Below are positions 16,644 through 25,131 of a stretch of 51,481 bases of DNA, piece by piece; position 1 is the stretch's first letter, and each line of letters opens with the position of its first letter. This DNA is from a virus. A program made the translations under genes and the position numbers. The DNA lies in IMG/VR virus record IMGVR_UViG_3300031259_000021, positions 1 to 51,481 of that record; one strand, 5' to 3'. A model generated the notes under the pieces. The model did no database searches, had not been told where the DNA came from, and was given only the letters and a program-made list of their open reading frames with translations.

Positions 16644-17008
16644 ACCTCCACGGCCTCGCTTCCAGCTGCACTGGCGCCGTCAATCCCGACGTCGAGGCAA
16701 CCATCAAGACCAGCACCGGCAGCACGCCCAATCCCGACGGCACCCTGACCCCCACCTACGCTACCGCCACCGGCCTGGTCAACATCCAGGCCCTCGCCGC
16801 CAAGGACATCCAGCACCTCAACGGCCTCAACTACCAGGGCGTCGAGAAGAAGGCCTACTGCTACGGCGCCGTCAATGGCATCGTGCGGGCTTCCAACAAG
16901 GGCGGCGATCTGCTGACCCTTCTGGACGGCACGATCTGGCTGGTGGGCCCCGTCTTCGAATCCTGGCCCGACTGGTCCGCCGTCGGCCTTACCCAGCAGG
17001 TCTCCTGA
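16640..17008 (+). CDS. Head-closure or collar candidate, unknown family
   Basis: 122 residues, ATG overlapping the previous stop and stop overlapping the next ATG. Sequence has beta strands (KTSTGSTPNPDGTLTPTYAT, LNGLNYQGVEKKAYCYG) and ends LVGPVFESWPDWSAVGL. A gene of this size and pattern commonly lies here in DUF3383-sheath phages, and a stopper/closure role is inferred from position. Confidence 0.6.
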   Translation: MNLHGLASSCTGAVNPDVEATIKTSTGSTPNPDGTLTPTYATATGLVNIQALAAKDIQHLNGLNYQGVEKKAYCYGAVNGIVRASNKGGDLLTLLDGTIWLVGPVFESWPDWSAVGLTQQVS

Positions 17009-17526
17009 TGACCTACACCCCCTCCATCACCACATCCCAGGTCTTCACCGGCCTGAAGGCGTGGCTCATGGATGCCCTGGGACTTGGGTCGGCCTCTGTG
17101 GTCCAGGAGCTGCAGAACCGCGCGGCCGCTCCGAAAGCTGGGTTCGTCAACATGCTCCACAAGATGCAGAAGCGGCTGGGTGCGAACACGGTCGACTACA
17201 GCGGGCCCGACGAGACGGTCACCACCACCAAGCCCACGGACTTCCAGATCCAGGTGGACAGCTATGGGACCGCCGCTGGCGACTGGGCCACGGTGATCGC
17301 CGGTATGTGGAACTCCCCGCTCGCCATCGCCTTCCTCGCGCCCTATGGCCTCGTCCCGCTCTGGGCCGACGACCCCGTTGAGCTGTCCATCGTCAACGGT
17401 GAGGCGCAGTACGAGGAGCGCTGGGTGACCGTGCTCCACATGCAGTTCAACCCCGCCCTCACAGCGGCCCAGACGTTCCTGACCAAGCCCAGCATCACCA
17501 TCCTCGACATCCTCACCAAGCCCTAG
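17008..17526 (+). CDS. Neck/tail terminator-like protein (gp12-like, LIC_12616 type)
   Basis: 172 residues from ATG 17008 in a TGATG overlap. The core (NMLHKMQKRLGANTVDYSG, DFQIQVDSYGTAAGDWATVI, WVTVLHMQFNP) resembles the phage neck terminator gp12-like group seen just before the sheath gene. Tail terminators cap the tube and join it to the head. Family call is from memory of gene order and motif. Confidence 0.65.
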   Translation: MTYTPSITTSQVFTGLKAWLMDALGLGSASVVQELQNRAAAPKAGFVNMLHKMQKRLGANTVDYSGPDETVTTTKPTDFQIQVDSYGTAAGDWATVIAGMWNSPLAIAFLAPYGLVPLWADDPVELSIVNGEAQYEERWVTVLHMQFNPALTAAQTFLTKPSITILDILTKP

Positions 17527-17536
17527 GAGGCCGCCC

Positions 17537-19237
17537 TTGTCCATTCCTGTCAAACAGCTCATCAGCGTGACGCCCAGCGTGGTCTCCGGCGGCGGCGTCG
17601 CCGAGACCCTCAACGGCGTCCTCCTCAGCCAGAATCCCTCCCTGCCGGTGGGCACCCCCCTGTCGTTCCCCAACCTGGCCGCAGTGCTGGCGTTCTTCGG
17701 GAACTACAGCTGCAACTTCACCGGCACCTGCGCCGGCAACACCCTCACCGTGACTCAGACCATTTCCGGGGCCCTCGCGGTGGGCCAGCAGATCCAAGGC
17801 GCCCAGGCCGTCGGCGTGCCCCCCGGGAGCACCATCACCGCGCTGGGAACCTACAGCAGCGTCACCGGTATCGGCACCGTGACCATTTCCGGCCCGGGTT
17901 TCACGCAGGCGACCAGCTCCCCGATGACCAGCAACTGCCTGGAATACCAGATGGCCCAGGTCTACTTCGCCGGCTTCACCATCGGCACCCAGACCCCCCA
18001 GGCCCTGATTTTCTACCGCTACGCCACCGCCGCCTGCTCCGCGTTCCTGACCGGGGCCGCCATGGGGTTGACCCTGGCCCAGGTGCAGGCAATCGTGACC
18101 GGATCCCTCACCGTCACGGTGGACGGCACGGTCAAGACTGCGGCGGCCGTGAACCTCAGCACGGCCACCAGCCTCAGCAACGCGGCCGCCCTGCTCACCA
18201 CCGCCCTGAGCCTCACCGGGGGCGCCGCGGTCACCTACAACAGCCTGTTCGGCGCGTTCGTGATCACCTCCGGGACCACCGGAGCGACCTCGACCATGAC
18301 CTACGCCACCGGCACCCTGGCCGCGACGCTCGGCCTGGCCTCGGGCAACGCGGGCACCCTCTCGCAGGGCTCCGCCGCCATGACCCCCGCGGCCGCCATG
18401 ACCGCCCTGGTCGCGCAGACCGCGAACTGGGCCGGCTTCAGCCATTGCTTCGAACCAATCGACACGGATAAGCAGGCCTTCGCTACCTGGACGGCCGGCT
18501 ACCCCACCCAGTTCTATTATGTGCCCTATTCCACGGACGCCACCGCCCGCGGCACTTCCGGCAGCTATGTCGGATTCGGCTACTGGCTGAAGCAGAATGC
18601 CGTCCAGGGAACCTGCTGCTTCCTTACCCCGTTCGAGTCAGCCTTCGAGCTGAGCCTTTCCGCCTCGACGAACTACGGCGTGAGCAACGGCCGGATCGAC
18701 CACCAGTTCAAGACCCCGAACGCGGTCCTCACCCCCAGCGTCACGGATGCCGTCACCGCGGCCAACGTCGTGGCCAACGGCCTCAACTACGTCGGGACCT
18801 ACGCCACCGCCGCCACCCAGTGGAACATCCTCTACCCGGGCCAGATCTCCGGTCCGTTCGCCCAGATCGGCTGCTATGTGGATGCCATCTGGCTCAACGC
18901 CAACATTCAGCTGGCCGAGATGAACATGTTCACCGGCGCGAACAGCATGCCCAACGACCCCACCGGCTACGCGCTGATCAAGGCGGCCTGCAAGTCCCTG
19001 TTCGCCCAGGCCCTTAAGGCCGGGGTGATCCAGACCGGCGTGGCCCTCACCAGCACGCAGCAGGCCCTGGTCAATACCCAGGCTGGCCAGAACATCGCCG
19101 GGACCCTGTCCACCGTCGGCTGGTTCTTCCAGGTCAACCCGGCGCCGTCGCCGTCGTCCACTCCGCCCTGCCTGTTCTGGTACACGGGCGCGTTCGGCCT
19201 GACCACCCTCAACGTCGCCTCGATCTTCATCCTGTAA
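17537..19237 (+). CDS. Contractile tail sheath protein (DUF3383 type)
   Basis: 566 residues from TTG 17537, with AGGAGG (17525-17530) 6 bases upstream; no ATG or GTG fits as well. N- and C-terminal parts (TLNGVLLSQNPSLPVGT, FSHCFEPIDTDKQAFATW, SNGRIDHQFKTPNAV, WNILYPGQISGPFAQIGCY) match DUF3383 (PF11863) sheaths. Residues of about 60-135 form an insert with the same Thr/Gly-rich beta plan seen in the cement protein (NTLTVTQTISGALAVGQQI). The sheath shows that the virion is a myovirus. Confidence 0.9.
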   Translation: MSIPVKQLISVTPSVVSGGGVAETLNGVLLSQNPSLPVGTPLSFPNLAAVLAFFGNYSCNFTGTCAGNTLTVTQTISGALAVGQQIQGAQAVGVPPGSTITALGTYSSVTGIGTVTISGPGFTQATSSPMTSNCLEYQMAQVYFAGFTIGTQTPQALIFYRYATAACSAFLTGAAMGLTLAQVQAIVTGSLTVTVDGTVKTAAAVNLSTATSLSNAAALLTTALSLTGGAAVTYNSLFGAFVITSGTTGATSTMTYATGTLAATLGLASGNAGTLSQGSAAMTPAAAMTALVAQTANWAGFSHCFEPIDTDKQAFATWTAGYPTQFYYVPYSTDATARGTSGSYVGFGYWLKQNAVQGTCCFLTPFESAFELSLSASTNYGVSNGRIDHQFKTPNAVLTPSVTDAVTAANVVANGLNYVGTYATAATQWNILYPGQISGPFAQIGCYVDAIWLNANIQLAEMNMFTGANSMPNDPTGYALIKAACKSLFAQALKAGVIQTGVALTSTQQALVNTQAGQNIAGTLSTVGWFFQVNPAPSPSSTPPCLFWYTGAFGLTTLNVASIFIL

Positions 19238-19246
19238 GGAGCCCCC

Positions 19247-19684
19247 GTGACCCGTTCCATCACTTCGCTTGACGCGGTAATCATCCTCACCATCCCGGGG
19301 GTCTATCCCAGCGGGGTCCAGCTCCAGGGCTGGAAGACCGACGACATCTTCGACGTGGCCTCCTACAAGCCCAACATCACCCGGATGGGCGTCGACGGCG
19401 TCCTCAGCGCCGGCAAGCAGTACGCCCCCCGGGTGACGAAGATCCACCTGGAGGCCAGCTCCGAAAGCCAGCAGGTTTTCGACGAATGGATCAACGCGGA
19501 GAACACGCCGCCGGTGGATACGATCCCCGCCTCCATGACCGTGATGTTCCCGGCGAACGGCCAGGAATACAGCTGCTACCAAGGGATCCTGACCGACTAC
19601 AAGGACGCCCCCGACGGCAAGAAGGTCCTGGATCCGCTCACCTACGAGATCACCTGGGAACTGATCCAGAAGACGGCGCTGTAA
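19247..19684 (+). CDS. Tail tube protein (DUF3277 type)
   Basis: 145 residues from GTG 19247 with AAGGAG ahead. The length and sequence (GWKTDDIFDVASYKPNITRMGVDG split, KIHLEASSESQQVFDEW, GQEYSCYQGILTDY) match DUF3277 (PF11681), the tube subunit that stacks inside the sheath. Directly follows the sheath gene, as usual. Confidence 0.87.
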   Translation: MTRSITSLDAVIILTIPGVYPSGVQLQGWKTDDIFDVASYKPNITRMGVDGVLSAGKQYAPRVTKIHLEASSESQQVFDEWINAENTPPVDTIPASMTVMFPANGQEYSCYQGILTDYKDAPDGKKVLDPLTYEITWELIQKTAL

Positions 19685-19687
19685 GCC

Positions 19688-20188
19688 ATGCTGAAACCCG
19701 AACCCTTCACCATCGATTCCACCGGGCCCGACAAGGGCAAGGTCTTCCTGCTGACCAAAATGGACGCTTTCCGCGCCGAGAAGTGGGCGATCCGCGCGTT
19801 CCTCGCGCTCATCGAGGGCGGCGTGCAGATCCCACCGGAGCTGGCCGCCGGCGGGATGACGGCGCTGGTGTCCGAGGAGGCCATGTCGGCCATCTTCGGC
19901 GCCCTGCTGGGCGGCCTGGGCAAGCTCGACTGGACCAAGGTCGAGCCGCTCCTGGACGAGATGCTGGAGTGCATCCGGTTCATGCCTGACTCGGTGGGCA
20001 ACCCCGACTTTTCCCGCCCGCTCAACAAGGCGGCCGGGGACATCGAGGAGGTTCCCACCCTGCTCAAGCTCCGGGGCGCCGTGTTGAAGCTCCACACGGC
20101 TTTTTCTCAGGCCGTCAAGCCCTCCAGCTCGAAAGCTTCGACGGCCTCGATGGTTGCGCCAATTACGCGAATGTCCCGCCGCGCATAG
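19688..20188 (+). CDS. Tail assembly chaperone, short product
   Basis: 166 residues in frame 0. It lies between tube and tape measure genes, where lambda gpG-like chaperones occur. Helical, with a conserved-looking core FRAEKWAIRAFLALIEGG and LECIRFMPD. After residue 139 the frame-0 tail (Ser/Ala rich, ending MSRRA) looks like non-selected sequence, whereas the -1 frame remains open to the tape measure start. This is the hallmark of a G/GT frameshift pair. Confidence 0.75.
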   Translation: MLKPEPFTIDSTGPDKGKVFLLTKMDAFRAEKWAIRAFLALIEGGVQIPPELAAGGMTALVSEEAMSAIFGALLGGLGKLDWTKVEPLLDEMLECIRFMPDSVGNPDFSRPLNKAAGDIEEVPTLLKLRGAVLKLHTAFSQAVKPSSSKASTASMVAPITRMSRRA

Positions 20189-20328
20189 GCGTCGTCGTCA
20201 GCCGCAAGCTGGCGACCCTTCACGAGCTCCAAACGATCTACTGCCTCGAGGACCTTTACGACATGTTGGAAATCATCGCCGTGGACAACCACAACGACAT
20301 GCTGGCCTCCAAGCGAGGGGCTGAATAA
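19688..20328 (+). CDS. Tail assembly chaperone, predicted -1 frameshift product (G-T type)
   Basis: At the run TTTTT (20101-20105) a -1 slip after the UUU codon 20102-20104 would continue at TTC 20104 and read 74 more codons to TAA 20326-20328, which overlaps the tape measure ATG. The extension contains KLATLHELQTIYCLEDLYDM and VDNHNDMLASKRGAE, strongly protein-like. The fusion would be 213 residues and would recruit tube subunits to the tape measure protein. The frame change is predicted; an ordinary sequencing error at the T-run is the alternative. Confidence 0.65.
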
Positions 20329-22271
20329 TGGCCACCGTTCTGGACGCCTTCCTGGTCACCCTGGGGCTCGATAACCGCGAGTTCAAGAAGGGCTCCGAAG
20401 AGGCGGAGAAGGTTTATGGAGAGCTGGTCAAGAAGGCGGCGGCCGCGGCGAAAGAGATTGTGGCGGCCGCCCAGGGCAAGACCAAGGGAGAGATCGAAGC
20501 GGCCAGGGCCTCCGCCCGGGACCTGGTCGCAGCGGCCAAGGGGAAGTCCCAGGCTGAGGTTGCCTCCGCGCGCGAATCCGCGAAGGAGATCGTGGCCGCG
20601 GCCAAGGGCAAGTCTCAGGAGGAAGTCGAGGCCGCCAAGATGGCCGCGCGGGAGATCGTCTCGGCAGCTCAGGGCAGGGGGAAGGCGGAGATCGCCGCCG
20701 CCACCGCGGCCGCCGGCCAGCTGGTCGCCACGGCCCAGGAGAAGGCGAAGGGTGAACTTGCCATCGCCAACACCGCCGCCAAGGATCGACAGGCCGTGGA
20801 AGTGAAGGCCGCCAAGGCGATCAAGGACAACCTGGTCAAGGAGACCCAGGAGGCCAACGAAAAAATCAAGAAGCAGACCGAGAAGGGGAAGGAATTCTTC
20901 AAGGAGGTAGGCGTCGCGGCCATGGAGTTCTTCGGGATCATGGCCGCGGCTGCCGGGATGGTCGAGTTCGTGAAGTCCACCCTGGAAGCCGAGGTCGGGG
21001 CCGGCCGCCTGGCCAAGACCCTGAACGTCGACGTCGAGGAGCTGGAGGCGCTGCAGGGCGCCGTCAAGCGGGTGGGTGGGACCAGCGAAGGCCTCGACGC
21101 CAGCCTGAAGGGCCTGAACAGCCGCCTGGAGATGATCGCGATTCACGGCCCGCGCTCCAAGATGGCCCTCACGGTCTTCGCCGGGCTGGGGATATCCGCC
21201 GTTTCCCTCAAGGGGAAGGATGCGATCGGCGTGCTGGGCCTGCTCTCCGAGAAGATGGCGGGCATGAGCGAGGCAAAGGCCCAGGGCCTGGGTGAACGCC
21301 TGGGGCTCGACGAAGGCACGATCCGGCTGCTGACCAAGGGCAAGGAGGGCATGGCGGCCCTGGTCGAGCATCAGAAGAAGCTCGGCGTGGCCTCCAAGGA
21401 GCAGGGCGAGCAGGCGGAAAAGCTGGAGCAGGACATGCTCGACTTCAAAGACAGCGCCTCGGCCGTGGGCCGGGAGCTGCTCTCCGCGCTGATTCCCGTC
21501 CTCTCCGGCCTGGGCAAGGGCCTGGCCAGCATCTCCGCCTGGATGGCAGAGCATGCCGAAGTGGTCAAAGCCGGGATCCTCGGCATCGCCACGGCTTTCC
21601 TGGTGGTCAACGCGAACGCGATCCTGATGGGCATCAACGCTGCCATCGCCTGGTTCATGGCCACCTGGCCATTGGCCCTGCTCGTGGCTGGGATTGCCCT
21701 GGTGGCAGGGGGCCTGTATCTCCTGGTGGGGCACTTCAAGGAGGTAGGCCACTGGGCCAACGAGACCGCCTTGAACATCGTCTTCCACCTCCTGAAGGCC
21801 TTCTTCACGGTCGAGCACGCGGCCGCCAAGATGTGGAAGGGCGTGAAACAGTCGGCCATGGCGCCCCTGGAATGGATCTGGAGCAAGCTCAAGGCCATCA
21901 TCGACATCGCCAAGCAGGAGGGCAACTTCTTCAGCGCAATCCTCCACGGAGACGTGAAGGGAGCGGTTGGCGCGGTGAAGGCGGCCGTCGGGGATGTGGC
22001 ATCTGTGGCTGGGCTCACCCCTGCCACCGCCGGCGGGCCCAGCTTGGGCACCGTGCCGGCCCGGGCCGCCGCCCCGGTCACTGCCGGCATGGCCCTGCGC
22101 CCGTCCTCCGTCTCCAACAACCACACCACGCACAGCACCAGCCGGCAGACCACCGTCACAATCGGCACCGTCACTACCCAGGCGAAGGACGCCCAGGGCC
22201 TGGCCAACGAGCTGCCGGGCGCCATCCAGTCGCACTCCTCGCTTGTCGACCAAGCGGACGGGGGGTTCTAA
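20328..22271 (+). CDS. Tail tape measure protein
   Basis: 647 residues; ATG overlaps the end of the frameshift extension. N-terminal coiled coil with five 22-residue repeats (39-148), then helical regions (SEKMAGMSEAKAQGLGERLG), hydrophobic spans at about 410-470 and a Thr/Ser-rich tail. By the usual rule of about 0.15 nm per residue the tail would be near 97 nm. It sets tail length and may form a channel during DNA entry. Confidence 0.9.
   Translation: MATVLDAFLVTLGLDNREFKKGSEEAEKVYGELVKKAAAAAKEIVAAAQGKTKGEIEAARASARDLVAAAKGKSQAEVASARESAKEIVAAAKGKSQEEVEAAKMAAREIVSAAQGRGKAEIAAATAAAGQLVATAQEKAKGELAIANTAAKDRQAVEVKAAKAIKDNLVKETQEANEKIKKQTEKGKEFFKEVGVAAMEFFGIMAAAAGMVEFVKSTLEAEVGAGRLAKTLNVDVEELEALQGAVKRVGGTSEGLDASLKGLNSRLEMIAIHGPRSKMALTVFAGLGISAVSLKGKDAIGVLGLLSEKMAGMSEAKAQGLGERLGLDEGTIRLLTKGKEGMAALVEHQKKLGVASKEQGEQAEKLEQDMLDFKDSASAVGRELLSALIPVLSGLGKGLASISAWMAEHAEVVKAGILGIATAFLVVNANAILMGINAAIAWFMATWPLALLVAGIALVAGGLYLLVGHFKEVGHWANETALNIVFHLLKAFFTVEHAAAKMWKGVKQSAMAPLEWIWSKLKAIIDIAKQEGNFFSAILHGDVKGAVGAVKAAVGDVASVAGLTPATAGGPSLGTVPARAAAPVTAGMALRPSSVSNNHTTHSTSRQTTVTIGTVTTQAKDAQGLANELPGAIQSHSSLVDQADGGF
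20442..20771 (+). repeat. Five 66-bp coding repeats in the tape measure gene
   Basis: Residues 39-60, 61-82, 83-104, 105-126 and 127-148 are five copies of a 22-residue unit with the plan xSA+EIVAAAxGKxxxEVxxAx. The DNA is similar but not identical, so they are old duplications. Twenty-two residues equal two undecads, which suits a long regular helix. Confidence 0.85.
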
Positions 22272-22808
22272 GTGGCAAACGGCTGGGGCATCTACGACCT
22301 GAGCGGGAACCTGGTGTTCGACGTGGACAGCGTCCTGGACCTGAAACAATCGGCCAAGGCGAAGGCCTCCTCGTTCCCCGTGGAAGAGGGGACCTTCGCC
22401 AGCTACAACAAGGTGCTGGATCCGTTCACCACCAAGGTCCGGCTGGCGGTGAACGGCCCGGACCGGGTGGCAGCATTCCAGGCAGCCCTGGATGTGGAGC
22501 TGGACTCCACCAACCTCTACAACGTAGTCACCCCCACGAAGACCTACCTCAATGTGACCCTGGAGAGCTACGACCATGACCAGACCGCCGAGAACGGCGG
22601 GGTGAGCGGCCTCGTGGTCGACCTGGCCCTGCTCCAGATCCGCGAGGTGACGCCCACCTACACCACCGTCACCGTGCCGAAGCCCAAAAACCCGACCAGC
22701 GCCTCCAACCAGACGAACGGGAAGGGGCAGGCCCAGGCACCTGCGAAGCCGCCTTCCCATCAGTGGTCGACGGTGATGGCCGAAGCTGACACGGCCGCGG
22801 GGGAATGA
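22272..22808 (+). CDS. Baseplate protein, Dit-like
   Basis: 178 residues from GTG 22272, directly after the tape measure stop. The sequence VFDVDSVLDLKQSAKAKASS, FASYNKVLDPFTTKVRLAV and TLYNVVTPTKTYLNVTLESY-like stretch match the Dit-like baseplate proteins of DUF3383 phages. The C-terminal 40 residues are Pro/Gln rich and flexible. It probably forms the ring joining tube and baseplate. Confidence 0.78.
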   Translation: MANGWGIYDLSGNLVFDVDSVLDLKQSAKAKASSFPVEEGTFASYNKVLDPFTTKVRLAVNGPDRVAAFQAALDVELDSTNLYNVVTPTKTYLNVTLESYDHDQTAENGGVSGLVVDLALLQIREVTPTYTTVTVPKPKNPTSASNQTNGKGQAQAPAKPPSHQWSTVMAEADTAAGE

Positions 22809-23113
22809 TGGCAAACCTATACTGCGACCTCGCCATCAACGGAGTGACCCTCTGGACGGGTGTGGTCTGCCTCAACTGCCGGCTGATCGACACGTACCCC
22901 TACCTCGGGTTCATCGGGCACCTGGCGTTCGACGATGGCCTGGGCTCCACAGATCCGCTCTACACCGGCCTCGGGCCCGGGGGCCGCTACTCGCTCCTCT
23001 ACTTCCAGGCCAGCCAGCCCGTGCTCCAGGTTCCCCTCCAGGCGGTCCCAGCCCAGCAGCTCGACGTCACGTTGGGCGGGCAGAACTGCACCATCTCCCT
23101 CTATCAGAAGTGA
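22805..23113 (+). CDS. Baseplate plug-type protein
   Basis: 102 residues starting at ATG 22805 (ATGATG gives a second choice at 22808), coupled to the previous stop. Contents (LYCDLAINGVTLWTGVVCLN, QVPLQAVPAQQLDVTLGGQN) match the short beta proteins called phage baseplate plug in Pam3-like myophages. It would plug the tube tip in the free baseplate. Confidence 0.7.
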   Translation: MMANLYCDLAINGVTLWTGVVCLNCRLIDTYPYLGFIGHLAFDDGLGSTDPLYTGLGPGGRYSLLYFQASQPVLQVPLQAVPAQQLDVTLGGQNCTISLYQK

Positions 23114-23117
23114 ACCC

Positions 23118-23990
23118 ATGACCCAAGGCTCCAGCTTCACCTCCAAGGTTCTGCAGGCCAACCTCACGTTGACCAGCGGGACCTTCGACGGCACCCACAA
23201 CACGGCGCAGCTCTCAGGCCTGCGCATGTCGGCTGAGATCGATAAAGGCGGACACCCATCGAAGAACAAGTTGAAGCTGAAAATCTTCGGGATGAGCCAG
23301 AACGACATGGCCAAGCTCACGACCTTGCCCGCGAAATCCGGGAAGGCCCTGGCGGTGCACAAGTCGAAGCTGCAGCTGCTGGCCGGGGACGAGTATGGTC
23401 TGGCCACGGCATTCACCGGGGAGATCACCGGGGCCTGGATCGACTACCAGAGCGCGCCCGACATGGATTTCAACATCGAGGCGATCGCCGGCTACTACCC
23501 GGCGATCGCGCCGGTGGCGCCGAAGAGCTACCAGGGCGGCGTGCCGGTGGCCCAACTCATGGAGACGCTCGCTTCCCAGATGGGCTATGCCTTCGAGAAC
23601 GCCGGCGTCACGGCCCAGCTGCACAACCCGTATCTGCCGGGGACCGCGATGCAGCAGGCGGCCGCCATCGCCGCTGCGGCGAATATCGAGTTCGGCGTGG
23701 ACGACGACACCCTGTTCATCGCCCCCCGCGGCACGGCCCGGGTCGGCAACGCCCCGCTGATCTCCGCCGCCACCGGCCTCAAGGGCTATCCGATATTTGA
23801 TAAGGAAGGACTCAAACTTGTATCCCTCTACAACCCGGGCATCAAGCTGGGCGGCCTGATCAGCGTCCAGTCCTCGATCGCCGTCGTCTGCGGCACCTGG
23901 CGGGTGCACGGGCTGAAGCATCATCTTGCCTGCCTGACCCCGGGCGGGCCCTGGGATTCCAAGGTGTCGGCCACCTGGGTGGGGAACTGA
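23118..23990 (+). CDS. Baseplate hub protein (gp27/gpD-like)
   Basis: 290 residues from ATG 23118; the longer in-frame ORF from 22935 is a shadow of the plug gene. Sequence features: KLKLKIFGMSQNDMAKLTTL, FTGEITGAWIDYQSAPDMDF and VAQLMETLASQMGY, LYNPGIKLGG, the usual beta-barrel pattern of hub proteins. The hub sits under the tube and carries the spike encoded next. Confidence 0.8.
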   Translation: MTQGSSFTSKVLQANLTLTSGTFDGTHNTAQLSGLRMSAEIDKGGHPSKNKLKLKIFGMSQNDMAKLTTLPAKSGKALAVHKSKLQLLAGDEYGLATAFTGEITGAWIDYQSAPDMDFNIEAIAGYYPAIAPVAPKSYQGGVPVAQLMETLASQMGYAFENAGVTAQLHNPYLPGTAMQQAAAIAAAANIEFGVDDDTLFIAPRGTARVGNAPLISAATGLKGYPIFDKEGLKLVSLYNPGIKLGGLISVQSSIAVVCGTWRVHGLKHHLACLTPGGPWDSKVSATWVGN

Positions 23991-23992
23991 CC

Positions 23993-24772
23993 ATGGCCGA
24001 TCAACCCGTCTATCCCCAGAAGGATCCCAGCAGCGGGAACAGCGATTTCAACCAGATCTCGTTCCTGGTCCAGATGGCCCTGGCCAAGCTGAGCGTCGCC
24101 ACCCTGGTGGAGGTGGTCGCGGTCCACCCCGGCGCCGGCCTCTTGGTCGGGTTCGTGGATGTGATGCCCATGGTCAACCAGGTGGACGGCGCCGGCCAGG
24201 CGCAGCCCCACACCACCATCTTCGGCGTGCCCTATTTCCGGGTTCAGGGCGGGGCCAACGCGGTGATCTGCGAGCCGCAGGTCAATGACATTGGCTTCGC
24301 CCTGTTCGCGGACCGGGACCTGTCCAGCGTCAAGGCCACCGGCGCCGCGGCGAACCCCGGATCCGACCGGCGCTTCGACATGGCCGACGCGCTCTACTTC
24401 GGCGGCTGGAACATGGCCGTGCAGCCGACCGCCTACGTCCAGGTGACCCAGAGCGCGATCAACCTGGTGCTGCCTGGCGGAACGAACATCGAGCTGACCC
24501 CGGGCCTCTGCACGGTCAATGCCACCGCCACCAAACTCAACGGCACCCTGGAGGTCTCCGGGAACGCCACCTTCGATCAGAACGCCATCGTGACCCAGAA
24601 CCTCACCTACGGCGGCGGGCTCAGCGGCACGGGCGCGGCGGGCGGCGGCGGGGCAACCATTTCCGGTCCCGTCACGGCCACCGGCGAAGTCCAGGGTAAC
24701 GGCAAGAAGCTCAGCACCCACACCCATTCCGGCGTCACCACTGGCGTCGGGAATACCGGAGTGCCCAACTGA
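23993..24772 (+). CDS. Membrane-puncturing spike (Gp138/gpV-like)
   Basis: 259 residues. The N-terminal OB-like part has VEVVAVHPGAGLLVGFVDV and IFGVPYFRVQGGANAVI, as in phi92 gp138. The middle is a repetitive beta-helix (INLVLPGGTNIELTPG, LEVSGNATFDQNAIVTQNLT). The end, STHTHSGVTTGVGNTGVPN, holds the His-x-His apex that binds an iron atom in gpV-type spikes. It pierces the outer membrane, so the host is likely Gram-negative. Confidence 0.88.
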   Translation: MADQPVYPQKDPSSGNSDFNQISFLVQMALAKLSVATLVEVVAVHPGAGLLVGFVDVMPMVNQVDGAGQAQPHTTIFGVPYFRVQGGANAVICEPQVNDIGFALFADRDLSSVKATGAAANPGSDRRFDMADALYFGGWNMAVQPTAYVQVTQSAINLVLPGGTNIELTPGLCTVNATATKLNGTLEVSGNATFDQNAIVTQNLTYGGGLSGTGAAGGGGATISGPVTATGEVQGNGKKLSTHTHSGVTTGVGNTGVPN

Positions 24773-25122
24773 TGAACACGCTCCAGCTCAACCTCGCCAC
24801 CTGGGACCTCGAGCTCGACAGCAACGGCAACCTGGCCGTCGCCACCGGGCCCCAGGCCATCGCTCAGGACGTGGCCTCGGCCATCTCCACCTTCCTCGGC
24901 GAGGTCTACTACGACGTCACCCAGGGCCTGCCCTGGCAGTCCGAGGTGTTCGGCCAGCAGTTCTCCCCGTCCCTGGTCGGCGCCCTCATGGAACAGGCGG
25001 CGCTCACCGTCCCCGGCGTGGTTTCCGCGAAGGCATCAGGTCTGACCTTCTCGGCCGGCAAGGTCACCGGAACCATCAATTTCATCGACACAACCGGCGC
25101 GAGCCTTGGCGTCACCTTCTAG
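24772..25122 (+). CDS. Baseplate wedge protein, gp25/W-like
   Basis: 116 residues in a TGATG overlap with the spike. The pattern ATGPQAIAQDVASAISTFLGE, YYDVTQGLPW and LTVPGVVSAKASGL is that of gp25-like wedge proteins (GPW_gp25), which nucleate sheath assembly at the baseplate. Confidence 0.83.
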   Translation: MNTLQLNLATWDLELDSNGNLAVATGPQAIAQDVASAISTFLGEVYYDVTQGLPWQSEVFGQQFSPSLVGALMEQAALTVPGVVSAKASGLTFSAGKVTGTINFIDTTGASLGVTF

Positions 25123-25131
25123 GAGCCCGCG

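Noticed and set aside
20256-22814. Very long reverse-strand ORF (852 codons) opposite the tape measure gene
   Set aside because: High GC suppresses stop codons on the opposite strand; its translation is low-complexity Gly/Leu/Arg with no domain, and the + strand genes are certain. The same holds for 82-1695, 14174-16234, 17513-18445, 18638-20095 and 4367-5659 on the - strand.
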